A stretch of DNA of 64,000 bases from Holothuria scabra. Taxonomy: Eukaryota; Echinodermata; Holothuroidea; Aspidochirotida; Holothuriidae. Each line of letters opens with the position of its first letter. The first letter of the stretch is position 1. The translations under genes and the position numbers were made by a program. The stretch lies in the NCBI GenBank assembly GCA_037179385.1, contig CM074195.1, positions 26,806,087-26,870,086 on the forward strand, read 5' to 3'. This document shows, piece after piece, positions 12,295 through 40,649 of this stretch. The notes under the pieces were generated by a model, which was not told the DNA's origin, made no database searches, and saw nothing but the letters and a program-made list of their open reading frames with translations.

Positions 12295-12610
12295 CTTCAT
12301 TGACCAACTGCATGGTCAATTGGTTTAGGGCATCAGAGTTGCAGTCGGGAGGTCAAGGGTTCAGGTCCTGGCCGGGTCACACCGAAGACTGTAAGAACGG
12401 AATCTAATGCCATTTTGCTTGGTGCTCAACATTAGAATGGAGCAGGGAAAACAAGCCAGAGAGCCACAACTGAAAAAAGGCTGAAACTGGACAGTAAAAC
12501 TTCAGCTAACCTAACCCTGCACTTTACTTCACAATCCTGTGCCCAACAACTGAAAAAACGAGATTAATTCCAAATAAACTGGGGCGTTTAAACGCTATCT
12601 ATCTAACTTT
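12295..12610 (+). mobile_element. tRNA-type SINE, forward
   Basis: Pol III head: box A-like GGTTTAGGGCATC and box B-like GGGTTCAGGTCC at about 12320-12370. The body has ATTTTGCTTGGTGCTC, GGGAAAACAAGCCAGAGAG and CCACAACTGAAAAAAGG, and the end is near CTATCTATCTAACTTT. The same SINE sits at the matching place of unit C (62816-63075). Confidence 0.75.
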
Positions 12611-12619
12611 CACTTTACC

Positions 12620-14651
12620 GATTTAAATGAACTGAAGGTAAAAATGGGGGTAAGTTTGCACTACCGTACTTTTAGTTTAGACTTTCAATAGGTTAGCGCT
12701 GTAGAAACACTGTCACAGCCAGCATTTTATTCTGAGGGTGGAACGAATTACCCAAAGGAGGGAACTCCATCCATGATGGTTTGTAGAACGAACTACCAAA
12801 AAATGTAAAGCAACTTTTTCAGCGAAAATACCTATATCAGGCGTTGTCTCACGCGTACCACGAGACAGTGATACTCCGTGTTCTTGTGTTTCAAAGAAGC
12901 CAAAACAGCAGGTTAACACCGTGTTTTCCGGTCTGTGTTCTCTCACAGTATGTTGTATTGTTAAATGTCCCAACAATATGTGATATTGGAATAGGAAGAA
13001 AAAACAAAATTCTACAGTGCTATTCTTCATGGAATTCGAGAACAAAATGGCTGAAAAAGAGGAAATATTTCAATGGAAAAGTGGTAATTTAACCTCCAAA
13101 TCACCCAGTCTTTGTGCCAAAATTAAAAGGAAAGATTCAGGGAAACGATTAATTAAATTATGGACAAAACCGTTTGTTCATTCAACTCAGTAACTGTACA
13201 AATCGAACTCGCATTATGCGGACTTTTTTGTTCCACATTATTTAGTTCCTTTTTGTGTTTTCCGTTATCCGTTTGAAATAACAAATAAGCCGGTTATTTA
13301 GTCACTGCGGCATGAAATAACTTAAGTCAGTCGGTGAATATCGTGAAAATAAAAGTCTATTTGAAAATATTGAAAAATGTCCATAAAAATTACGTGTCAA
13401 ATCCACAAAGTATAGCCCCATAAAATGCAAGTAATTTTCATGCGGCCGTTACGTTTAAGGAAGATTTAGAATATTGATGGGCAAAACGACCGCAGTTGAA
13501 GCATATGACCTATACAGATATTGGAAAGAGAAAAAGTAATTTTTTTGCCTCCCTGTTTGCTGAATTAATTCCTGATTCCCTTCATGCATGTTTTAAGAAG
13601 CAGGAAGGATCAAGTTCCAGATTCATGCCTAAGAAGAAAGTATGGTGGAAAGTTTATTACATCTCTCTCCGCTCTCTCTCTCTGTATATCATGTGTTAAG
13701 CAAAACACTGGTTCACGTTAGCAAACTTGGTAAGGAAGAAGAAACAATAGCCAAAAGAGTTTGAAAAAGATTATTTTCATTCAGATATAAAGAATTTGTT
13801 TGTTAAGTTTCTCTTTTCTTATTGCCAAGTCGTATTGATCCCCCTTACCAAGAAAAGTCTGTTCCATTTATACCCAAGTTATCCTAAAACAATTCCTTTT
13901 GTTCAAACATGCTTTGAGGCTTTTTAGTGACTGATTTCTGAAATGTAATCAAAACTCATTTTAACGATGTCACTGATAGTTAAAAATAAAGTGTCCCTTC
14001 TTTATCAATTTAAATTTCATCCGTCTTCAACTTATGTAAATTTGTAGGTATTGTATGAGTTAGTTTATTTGTGCTAAATTTTTTACTTAGATTAACGGAA
14101 GTTACATTCCTAATGACTTTAGATAACAAATGCTAATGATTGTAATGCAAGGGAGGTGACTTCTAATTGAAATTTAGAATACAATACATTACTACTCCTT
14201 AATCCAAGTGCAAATGAAGTCACAATGCAAAACAGCGCCCTTCTTTGGAGGAGTACCAAACCAACACCAGCAAATTCAAACAGCCAATCGTTCAAAATCG
14301 GGATACGCGTAGGTCTCCCACACACGCAGGCAAATTCAGCCTCTAATCTAGGGTGCATGAATTTGGTGAACTGTCTAGAAATGAAAATAAAAATTTTGAA
14401 GAGAAGTAAGGTTTTTTTTTAGGGAATCAAATCGTTTTAAAGGGTCGATAGAGGTTTTTTTTATCATTCCGAAAACCTTCCTGGTAGACATTGTTCACGT
14501 CTTTCTGGTGTGAAAAATGAGACGGTGAACTTTAACCGAATATCACTTGTGACGTTGCGCGTGGACATTTGTCATAATTAAATAACAGTACAAAGTACGG
14601 GAATGATTTAGTTTGTTCTAGATAGTCTAGCTGACAATATCCACTAACAAA
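12620..14651 (+). promoter_or_regulatory. Upstream region of gene A, conserved with units B and C
   Basis: Homologous in order to 47630-49925 (B) and 63085-64000 (C). Shared words include CTGTCACAGCCAG, GTGTTTCAAAGAAG, TTGTATT-TTAAATGTCCCAAC, TGGCTGAAAAAG, GTCAAATCCACAAAG and TATATCATGTGT. Open frames inside are not kept between copies, so this looks non-coding. The last 80 bases before the ATG are the best conserved. Confidence 0.6.
14560..14651 (+). promoter_or_regulatory. Proximal promoter / 5' UTR of gene A
   Basis: GCGCGTGGACATTTGTCATA with following ATTAAATAA (AT-rich, TATA-like) and later GACAATATCCACTAACAAAATG are kept at gene B (GCGCGTGGATATTTGGCATA, ACAATATCCACTAACAACATG). The conservation right up to the ATG supports the chosen start. 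Confidence 0.5.
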
Positions 14652-30516
<15,865 letters not shown>

Positions 30517-30543
30517 GTGACCGCAAATCCTTCTTTGGTAAAA

Positions 30544-30549
30544 AATAAA
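30544..30549 (+). terminator. Candidate poly(A) signal of gene A
   Basis: AATAAA 28 bases after the stop codon, which would give a very short 3' UTR. A later signal could be used instead. Confidence 0.4.
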
Positions 30550-32275
30550 ATGTTTTAAAGGATTATATTAGTTGTGGGACCACATGTTTATGCAGTTGCA
30601 TTAGGGTAGGAACACCTCCCATAACACCCTTCTTTTAACGGCGGGTGCCTTCCCAATCGAGAGCAACCTCTTTTGTCAAAAAAGAAGGAATAACTGAAGG
30701 TGATGGTTTCTAGAAAATATATTGGTATGAACTTGTCCCTGTTCCACTTGTTATCCATTGTTGCAATAAGTAAACTAGAATATCCATTAACCTATAAGGT
30801 CATTTTCATTTAAACATGTTTTGCAAAGAACAGTTTGTAATTTTTGTTAAGAATATAAAATGTGGTGCCGCTTGGTGCAACTAGAATACGAATTAAATAT
30901 TGGCTAGCAATTGGGAATACAATTGGGAATACAATGAAAAGTAAAGTACACCTCGAGTCTTCGTAGCAGTCCTGAAGTTAGTGTACTTGTACAAAAAATA
31001 CATTTTAGGGGAATAATGTTCGCTGGTAAGCAGATATATATGTACACACAAACGTAAACAAATGTACAGATACATTTGACCTTGTGACTAAATTTACGAA
31101 TCTTTAATTTTCCAATTGATGAATTATAGTGTTCCTACTTATGCGAGAAAAATTTATTCTCCCCAATTTGTACAGCATGACCACGGCAGCGGTGTAAAAA
31201 TTTGGATGATGTCACCACGATTTGATAAAGGTCCAAGAGCAATGACACCGGGAGGCTGAACGTTACCCCCACTGTTACCCCCACTCTTCAAAAATGTCTT
31301 TTTATGCATACCGCCAATTTTGTAACTTGTGGGGACTTGAGGGTTCCAATTTGGGATGGGGCTTAAGAGACCGGGACAACCATATTCTCTGAGAATAATG
31401 TGTTAACTTTAGGTATTGTATATTTAAGTAAACTGGTAATGATCAATATTGCATTAAATACCTTTTCTAAGACGAAATTTGCATTCAGCGAAGAACTGAG
31501 ATCGTGTTAATTCCACCAAAATATGGCGTCAAAAGGCCGGACCTAAACCTGCTAATCCGTAAAAATTCTCTAGCAATTGCGCAGAATTTGCCAAAATCTG
31601 ACAGTTTGAGGACCATATGTAACAAAATATGGTTTAAATAGATCAGCACATATATTTTACTTATGGTATTATATTATTTGTCACAATCTGGACACACATC
31701 TGTTGCTCCAATGAACACGACCCCACTGCACATGGCACCTTACTGAGCAGTCTTAATATAACTTCTTAATCACGGTCGTTCCTCGCTCAACGCAGCCGTC
31801 CACTGTAAATGACAGTTGACTTAAGTTGTGACAACTGAGGACTAATGTATCTTTAGTTATGAATTGAAGGTCCAAGGAAACCTAGCAAATCAAACCATGA
31901 AAAATTCTACTACAAAAATTTCTAACGAGCTCGAACAACCGCAAATGATAATGTGTACAGACCAGTAGTCAGGATTGACAGTGGACGTCGTTCCACATGA
32001 ACATTTTTTTAACCACAGAGCGAATTTTGGGATAGTAATATTTCACCTTACTCACGAAAGCTTTTCGCTTCAAAAATGTTCTTAAAAAATATAAAATTTC
32101 TCCTACAGACATAGGAGATTGCCTTTTTATTGTTTCCGTTAAAATTCTAACTTATTGCATCAGCTACGAGTAGCCTGTTAGCATCAATGGGGCTGCCAGT
32201 TTATGCGCTAGCTCCTTGGACAGCATGTACGGTGTATTCTTCTATTGACATAATGTGTTAAGCTACGGTACCTAT
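30550..32275. other. Downstream spacer of gene A, no gene seen
   Basis: Only short open frames. TGTACAAATT- and AT-rich stretches; no element ends recognised. Confidence 0.45.
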
Positions 32276-33423
32276 CAGGGCTCGACAAAAACGATCGTCC
32301 GGGGCAAGTGTAAGCATTGCAGGGCAAGTTCTCTCTGACTTTGAAAATGCGCGACTGGGCAAGTGTCTCTTTGTGATCTCGAATATGAGTTTGAGAACGT
32401 TGCAAAAAATTCAAAAACTAGAGAGCACATTTGGTATAAAAGTTGAAAAGTTGTCCCGTTTTGACGTATTACTATCAAGTGCGTAACCTGCATAAAGTGA
32501 TCTTTTATTTTCTGTACCGTTAGCTTTTTTCTCTGATAAGCTACTCATCCAAGGTACAACTCCCCACGATTCGCACTGCATTTGCAGCGTTAAATTTCCG
32601 ACAGGGACACTGCATGCTTGGTAACAACCTGGACCCTGTCAGAAAGTTGGGATTTTTTTTATATTTTTCAATCGTGATAAAATTACTCCAAGAACTACAT
32701 TGTACGAAGGACTGGTATTTTCTGAGAGCGAACGAGTCTAGTTTTCTAACCATATCATGCACATATTCGTATAATGTTTGAGTAGCTTTGCATTATAAGC
32801 AAACTCCTGGAATTTTTCTTGAGACAAGAGGATGAAGTTGAGGCCTTGGTTGTAATTCAGCCCCAGAATATTGTAGGCATTCTTGAAAACAGTTTTGTCG
32901 AGATGATTATTTACAAAGTCATTTTTGGCTCATACATTAGAACCCATTGCGTTCGTGTTGCTAGCTACTAAACCGTGTCCAGCCTCATTCAGACTTGATT
33001 ACAATTTGCATACTTCTTGACTGTACTCATGTTTCAAAGTATACTGGAATAAATAACTATTTTCCACCTTCAGCTAAACCTTACAGAGCATTTCAATGTC
33101 TTAATGTTGTTAGTCTGATATTCCCGTGGTTATACAAGAGTTGTTACGATGTAAATAAAGATAAAAAGACAGGAAGGCATAATAGTATTCTGTTTAAATG
33201 ATTTTTAACACAATTGTGCTGTAAATATCAATGAACGATTTCTTCAATACAGCTATTCAATGCATTCAGTAAGGGCATACCGTATAAGAAAAAATAATTT
33301 TGTGAACTTGTAACTGTATGTGATGTACAATATCAACATTCTGCCAGTTTGTAGGGGCAAGTGGATTTCAGTGACCGCTTGCCCTACTTGGCAAGTGAGT
33401 TTTAACATTAATATAGAGCCCTG
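32276..33423. mobile_element. hAT-like non-autonomous DNA element (1.15 kb)
   Basis: Left end CAGGGCTCGACAAAAACG followed by GGGGCAAGTG; right end GGCAAGTGAG through TATAGAGCCCTG. CAGGGCTC at the left matches the reverse complement of GAGCCCTG at the right, and both ends have GCAAGTG/ACTTGCC subterminal words, as in hAT (Charlie-type) elements. An 8-bp target duplication is not evident. No transposase frame. Confidence 0.5.
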
Positions 33424-36100
33424 CACTAACTGTTTACATACCAGTACCATGTGTTGCTGTTTTCCTAGACATGAGCAGGGACAAAATGGAACCCAACATT
33501 CACTCACTCACATGTGTCGGTTGATCTGCTAACCTATTTTGACTTTGGCACCTGTAGGAATCCGACCTGGCTACTGGCCTGCTCGGCTTAAACCAAGTGG
33601 TTTAAAAGACCCTTTTCATTCGAGTTTACATACTTCTTTCACCATACTGTATCGATCCTGCTTAAAATATTGTTCCCTTGACCCCACTTTCCTTCGCCTT
33701 GTATGGTAGAGTTTTATACAATTCCTCATCCCAGCGCCAGATGTCTGTTATTATGACTACTCCTAGTTTTCAAAGTAGGTCGGAGTGGTCATTATAAAGG
33801 AGTTAAATGGATTTAACAACGTTAAGTACAGGTCACAACATTAGTTGAATTCGTTGGCTCATAATTCCCGGTGGACCCTGGACGAATACCCCGATTGGCA
33901 TCACCTAAAGCAGTTACGTAGGGAAAATAAAAACAGAAACGTTCCCGGCCTTAGCGCGCTTTTATCTTTAGCTTCTTCACAATTAAAGGGTAACATGGGC
34001 GTGACCCTATGGAGACACGACTGGGTTCAGGCTGTTCTGTGCTTGTTATTATGTGGACGATTCAAAATACAGACACAACATCATATTTTATGAGAAGACT
34101 TAAGTGTTATTATTACTACGTCGAGGGTAGTCGAAGGGACTCATGCATCCACCTTTGCTCTTTCTTTAGCATCAACACCAAAGGTACAATGTACTACCTG
34201 ACATTATACAACATGTGCAAAGAGCGTTAATTCTGATTAAATATGAAAACCATGTATGCACTTCCAGCTTCGGATAAGTGCAATGTAGGCTAACAGGAAA
34301 TTGGACCAACGGTTACTTGAATTCTGAAAGCTTGAACGTAGTCGACAGTTTATATGGTCAATATTTTGCAGTTTCCAACATGAACCATCATATAGAATGT
34401 GATAAGCTTAAAGACATGCAATTGTGTGGCCCCAAATTCTGGGTAGCTTTGTGTTTGCTGTCACGCTTAGTATGAGAACATCTTTGAATATGTCTGAAAA
34501 ATCATTCAAAACCATCCTGTTACGCAAAATGCCGTTTTTCTCAAAAGGCCTTACTATTACTAACATTTATTGTCCGAAGTTCGGGCATCCACATATGGAC
34601 ACTTTAATCATCCCAGTAGGTCTTGAATTCATCCCAACAGCAGCAGAAGAGCCACCGTTATATGCCGGGTTCCATTTCGGTTGTACACCTTTCACCCCGC
34701 AAACTTGCAAGGCCATTTTATCCGTCGGTAGTTAAATATTTTCTAAACAAGGAAAGGGGAAATTACCCGCCACACAGAGGAAGTGATGGATACACGAAGG
34801 AGAGCAAAAATGGCAAGGGGAGAGGGGGATGGGAATTTGATAGTCATAGGCATACCATTCAGGGGCAGGGGCACTGTTCACTTCATTTTTGGCAGGAAAT
34901 CTGGGAAAAAAATTCGGGTTTAAAACTTGACATGGGTTTAACTGCGTAGACCTCTTCACGTATGAATTGTTGGTCTTTGCTATAGATTTTATTGCAAAGG
35001 AAAGCTTAAAATAGGAACTATTTGGATTTTACGTGCAAGCCTTAGCAATGCCGTTTCCGACAAAGCTAGGGTTGGCAATTTTCCAAAGTTTGCTATTTAT
35101 TTCACAGTTTAATGTACTGTCCCACAGACCGACTGATTTCGTCGATTTGTTTGAGTAGTCCCTTTTTTGGTATGTTTGCCCCTTTCCTGCTCAAAAACTT
35201 GGCTTACACACTGTTTACCTGATATACAGATGTTTTGTACAACGTCCTTCAGCCTGTGATGGTCGATGGCTTGTAGTAGTATCCTACGAAGGATTTTTCT
35301 GAAGGGGGAACCATGTAGGGTGTTGAGTGATCGCCGACCTGGGTGAGCTAGGTCTACGGCCTTTGAAAACTTTTGGCGTTTTCAAGGAGCCTTGAAGCAA
35401 AATGGTAGAAGATTTTCGACCTTTTGTGTCTTTCCATGTTATCTTATTCCATTACGCTATCTTTCGAAGTCGAACCTGTCATTTAATATGCATCCTTTTA
35501 AGGGCAAAAAAAAAAAAAAGAGGTGTGGGCGAACGGGAGCATTTTAGTTTGGGTTTTTTCTTGACCACAAAACGTTATTCTGCCATAGGAGCGCCAACAT
35601 TGATTAGAGCTGATCGCAGAGAAAATTTCGTAAGATCAGACCCCTCAGATATTTTCTATAGGTTATGTAAGATATCAGATTTTGCGAAAGCGAACGTCCA
35701 GTTCGGATAAACAGGGTTTCGGGCAAACGGGGTTCACATAACAGGGTTTTACTGTACCCTTTTATATAGTCAAAAAGGGAGAGCTTTTGATGCTTTGAAA
35801 TATGATTATGTCTTTGAGTATCATATCATATAAAACATATGAATAGAATAACCGGTATCCAAATGATAGTTATAAAACATTCTGATGATAGAAATGTGTT
35901 TCCACTCCCCTTGTACAATAAGTTTGTGGCCAGTTATCCTCATCCCGTAAGGAAACTGTGAAGAATTCACTTTTACGGGAAGTCAATCATAGGACAACGG
36001 ATTACAGAGTGAAAGTTTCACTCTTGACCGACTGCTATTCAGTGATTACTCTTAAATCAAAACAGAATTGTATTAAGTTCCTCGCAGGGTAATTTAAATA
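33424..36100. other. Spacer, no gene recognised
   Basis: Longest frame 34424-34735 (NIYCPKFGHPHMDTLIIP) lacks splice sites, homologues in the window or a convincing start. Poly(A) run at about 35506-35519. Near 35700, GATAAACAGGGTTTCGGGCA resembles the end of a DNA transposon but no partner end was found. Confidence 0.4.
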
Positions 36101-36107
36101 ACGACTG

Positions 36108-36270
36108 GGCCCACTGAATTGTCAAGTGGTTAGAGCATCGGACTTGTAGCTGGACGGTCTGAATTCGACTTATGCCACTGTGCTTGGTGATCAGCTTTAA
36201 AAATGAAGTGGAAAAACAAGCAAGTGAAAGGCACAGTTCTCATTAAAATTATCCCGTCTGGTTTGAGTGA
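36108..36270 (+). mobile_element. tRNA-type SINE, forward, 3'-truncated
   Basis: Head GTCAAGTGGTTAGAGCATCG (A box) and GGTCTGAATTCGAC (decayed B box), then TGTGCTTGGTGATCAG and GAAAAACAAGCAAGTGA, matching the bodies at 12400 and 62900. Confidence 0.65.
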
Positions 36271-36456
36271 TCAAAACCAATTCCAATGAAAATCGGTATT
36301 GGCTTCAGGCAGTGAACAATAGATCGTTTAAACATCAATAGAGTTATGTAGTCGTGCCGTTTGTTCTTGTTGACAAACTAGCAGCTTAGGAAATGCTTCC
36401 TTACCATCTCTAATTTTCAACTTAAACTGTAAAGTCTCCTACGTCTCCCTCCTGAC

Positions 36457-36529
36457 GGCGAGTTTGGTCCACCGGTAGAGTATCCGCCTCTCACGCGGAA
36501 GGCCCGGGTTCGATTCCCAGGTTAAGCCA
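36457..36529 (+). tRNA. tRNA-Glu(CTC)-like pseudogene or SINE head
   Basis: CCGC-CTCTCAC-GCGG gives a 7-base loop with anticodon CTC (Glu), and GGTTCGATTCC is a perfect B box. The acceptor stem (GGCGAGT against GTTAAGC) pairs poorly, so a working tRNA is unlikely. CCGTATAAGTAATGAAGG downstream resembles the SINE body at 62910. Confidence 0.4.
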
Positions 36530-36954
36530 TAAAAAAGGCTCTAAAAAGGAACCGTTGTGTACGATTATCCGTATAAGTAATGAAGGAAGGGGAAAAATGG
36601 GCCACAATTGTAAAAAGGTCGTGGCCGCCTCGACTTGAAACATCTAGTTTGGAAACTGGGCTTAAAACCCCATCAAACGAATTACCTCACGTCTCCTCAT
36701 ACTTCATGAAGAGCACCCAAAGTACGAAACTAAAAGCTGATATGAAAATATCAACAAAACTGATAATCGAAAACTTTTATCACTAATGTCACTATTTCTC
36801 TACATGAGGCTTTAAGAACAGTCTTTCGCGCAAAGTTTGTTGTTCCACTGCAAATCGACCCCAATCCTTACCCCTCCGTAAACATCTCGAAATGTCTTTT
36901 TAAAGCCAGTGTAAAGTACTATCCTCAAAAGATAAAACGAACACTATACTAAAT

Positions 36955-37137
36955 AAAGCAGAAGTCCGTTTTTTCGTCGATAGTAAACTGATGACGAAGG
37001 GCCTTTGAAGCAGGTTCAGTCAAATTAAATAACTCCTGTGTCAGTAATGAAAATTTCATCAATGTCAAAGTAAGAAAAGGGTATATGTTTTCTTTTGAAA
37101 CTGCTCCACGGTCTCTTTGATATACAAAAAAACTACT
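36955..37137 (-). pseudogene. Antisense remnant of gene A/B exon 2
   Basis: Read on minus: VYQRDRGAVSK, then a shifted stretch matching the YIDIDEVSVTDTGV region, a deletion of roughly 60 bases, then EPASKALRHQF and DEKTDF, matching PASKVPHHRF and EEEFDF. At least one frameshift and one deletion. It lies between A and B in the opposite orientation. Confidence 0.75.
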
Positions 37138-37271
37138 GCTAGTGCTTATTTGGGAAAGTCGTCGGTTGAATCGACAAATTTTCATACACGTGTATTACAT
37201 TTCATGGAGCTTTTTCAAACAGCTTCCAAAAATTATATTCGAAATAAGTTTGCCCTTAAACTATTCAATTG

Positions 37272-37410
37272 TGATTAGTTAGATAGAGTTTTATGTCCCA
37301 GTTTCAAACGAATTGGTACAAGTCGAGCCGGTCACAGCCATTTTTCCAGTTTTGGCTCACCAGCTTGTATAAGTCCCTACTCCATTGCTTATTCTGAGCA
37401 GTAGGAACAA
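37272..37410 (-). mobile_element. tRNA-type SINE, reverse, 5'-truncated
   Basis: TTAGTTAGATAGAGTTTTAT, CCCAGTTTCAAACGAATTGG, CAAGTCGAGCCGG, GGCTCACCAGCTTGT and CCCTACTCCATTGCTTATTC match the copy at 5595-5760. Confidence 0.75.
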
Positions 37411-38079
37411 AAACAGTGGGTTCAATCATTGACTGGGGACAATTCTGACATCACTGCAATCAGTTTCAAAACAATTGTGGAACGTTTCTTTAAAATATTT
37501 GCTAAGAGACAACACAATCAATGTTACCAAAGCTTTCATGATAAGATAAAGCACCATAACCTGGAAATATCGAAGTATATAGTGACATCTGTACCAAGAT
37601 AGACGATTTAGATGAGAACTGTATAATAAATAAACAGTTTCCAGATGTACTCTTACTGGTTTGTTGCTCGAGCAATTTCCATTTCAAAAGTGAATCTTTA
37701 TAATAGTGGAGACTGTGAAAACATGGGGTCTAAACTAAAGGCAAGGGAAAATGTTGGGGTAAAAATTTTTTTTCTTATGCCCCCGGAAACGCTGACGTTT
37801 TACAATATTTCCGAATAAAAATCTCAGTCTCAAGAGAAGTTTATCACTTTTTTCGGTTGAGCCAACTCCTAACTGACCTTATATGGAGTAGAGTGCAAGG
37901 GGAAAATGAAAAAGAGAAGTGCTCCCTCTGCTGCCACTCAGTGCTTTTTGACCATAGACATGTAACACTTTAATTTGTATCGAGTCCAAAACTGTGAACG
38001 AGTTTGGCTCTTGCATAGATTTTTTCATTGTGTACAGTATATCTTTACAGACGGAAAGACATTTTCCTAAAATAACATA

Positions 38080-39315
38080 CACTCTTAAAAAAATTGTACA
38101 AATTTTGCTCAACTTTTTGACCAACATCTATTCAGCAACCTAAACAGTTGGGCAAAACTTTAACTAACCAAATTTGGTAAAGTTTGAACCCAACTGTTGG
38201 GCAGGAGATTACCCAACTGTTTGGTAAATTAGAATTTAAAAGCATACCCACTTGTTGGGCACTTCTTTTATTAAGCTGTTGGGCAAATGCATTTACCAAA
38301 TGTTGGTTATATGTTAATCATCTTTTTCTTAACCGTTAGTGCTTTTTTTACATGTTAGGTTGCAGGTAATGGCAGGGAGCTGCCACTGCAGCTCCCTGGT
38401 TATGGCAACCCATCGGTCCAGTTAAAAAACCCTGGCTTACTAACCTATTTGGTTTGTCACTGAGTTCCGTATAAGTACGTCCAAAACTATTATTTTTAAA
38501 GGCACTGTATTTTTAAAAGGCAGTGTAAAATGATGTGTGTAAATGATGTGATGAAGTCTTGTAGTTTCACCAGTGCATAAGTATGAACACAAGAGCAGCA
38601 TGAGAATTTGCTGGTCCGTAGCTCTCATACACTGTTATCATGGTTAAGAGACAGGTTCCTTGTTATGCCGAAATGTTTCAAATAATAATATATAAATGGT
38701 CATTTGGACGTGAAAGAGAATATCCCAGATCCTGACCTCTCATTGGATAGCAGTTTTGCGCCAAATACGAATCATGGAATCTCATTCAAATGTGTTCTAG
38801 TTCGTAGTACTATTTAAAGAATTTTATAGAAATGGAGATCGATTTCATGGTCTAAAATAATGTACGAGTTTAGCTGTTTGGCCAATGTAAAAGATGCCAA
38901 AGAGAATTTTTCAGATTTTGGTACCATGTCTGTTTATGAGAAGAATTGTGAAACAAATCGGGTCAAGTGTACTGTTGTTTGGTGAAAACACTGCAACCAA
39001 CAATATTCCCAACAAATTGGCAAAAAATTACCCAACAAGTGGGTAAAGGGAAAATATGCTCAACTGTAGAATAAAATCTCATCGTCATTTTGACATGTCA
39101 GTTGGGTATTACAGCATACGCGTGCATGGAAGGGGAAATTTAACCATTACGTGAGCAAAGATTGACCAACTCTTAGGCAATTACTTTTACTCGACAAAAA
39201 CTTTGCCCAACGTTTAAACATTGCACCAATTAGCCCCAAAGTTGGGCAAAGTTTTACCAACACCTTCCATAAACTTCTTTAACCAACGGATATTTTACCC
39301 AACGTTTTAAGAGTG
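38080..39315. mobile_element. TIR element with CACTCTTAAAA ends (1236 bp)
   Basis: Starts CACTCTTAAAA after TA (38078-38079) and ends TTTTAAGAGTG before TA (39316-39317): 11-bp perfect inverted ends and a TA target duplication. The subterminal zones are filled with TTGGGCAA/TTGCCCAA words in both orientations. A hairpin GGGAGCTG-CCACT-GCAGCTCCC lies near 38371. No coding frame. Likely non-autonomous. Confidence 0.8.
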
Positions 39316-40649
39316 TAGTTCAACCCAAATTTCGTCAACTCAAGTACAAAGGAGCAGGTTACCGCATTTTTCACTGTTTAACTTCAACACGACCTGTTGC
39401 TTGCACTGATCCATGTGACATAACAATTAAACTTCAAGTCAGGTCTAAACAGGTCTTAGCACGTAAGTGAATGAGATAAAGGGAACTCTTAAAGAAAAAT
39501 AATCCATGGCATTAATTTTTTCCATTCAAGCGATATATGTTATCACTTTCTATAAAGGTGGATATAACTCATTATTGACTTATTGTCACACTTTACTAAC
39601 CAACACTAGTTACGTAAATGTTAAGTAGCCTACCAGCATAATTCTTAAAACTATTTTATTGCAAAGCTGATATCTCAAAAGCATTTCTTCAACTCCACTC
39701 AGTGCAGTGAAAAAGTAAAATTTTCTCCTGATTTAATTAACTGGTTTGCTTTTCTTGCTTTACATTAAGATTAAAGTTCCGTTCCTCTGAAGAAACGACA
39801 AACATGAGTATTTCATAGGGCTGTCTCTATCGTATTGCTGACAATGTCCACTTCTGTCCGAATTTCGTCAACTTGAAAGTGGTATTTTCAAAATGGTGCA
39901 GAAAAGCAAGCCGGATCAAAAACAATTTCCAAAGGTCTTAAAAGATTGAAAAGAGGGGGCCACTGAAGCATTGTCAGTCACTGAGACATTCTCCATGACT
40001 GCATGAATATTACAAAGCTGCTCTCGCCAGTCCAACACAGCCTAGTGTTTAACCCATTCGGCCAAATTGTTTTTTGGCTGAAATTAATGGAAAGAACATA
40101 AGATGTTTTCTTGGCTTTATTGAAAAGAAGGAAAGTTTAGTTTTGGAAAAGGAATTGCTTAGAGCGTTGTACCTCTTTCCTAACACCGCCCAGGTTCGTT
40201 TTTCTAAACTGCATAAGGGGACACTAAACTGAAAAGGAATATACAGCCTTTAAGGCTTTGAAACAACATTCGACAGTTGTGATTATTAAATAATAGTATC
40301 AGGTTTATGCATGATCTAGTTCTAGAGAGTGTAGTTCACGATATTCACTAAGAACATACAGTGTATTAGTTTGATCTTGTTTTTCAAATTTGTACATAAT
40401 TTACACTAAATACTATTTATGTTAAACCATTAGTTTTTTATATGTGTAAATGAAATTCTCAATGCAATTCATTTCCCAATGAATCTGTTTGACTTTATGC
40501 TGATGTCACGTTTTCGTTCACCATAAAGACCGCGTGAAACTTGTTTGTAAGGCACAGGCCGTTTTAAGTCAGCAAAAAATCTGCTTCGACACCAACAAAC
40601 TTACTCTCCACCAACGCAAAACTAACTTTTTGATCTTTATTTTATTAAA

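Noticed and set aside
12713..13092. Overlapping frames on both strands upstream of gene A
   Set aside because: Homologous DNA in units B and C does not keep either frame.
34424..34735. 103-codon frame ending CTPFTPQTCKAILSVGS
   Set aside because: No splice sites, no homologue in the window and an arbitrary start; left as unsupported.
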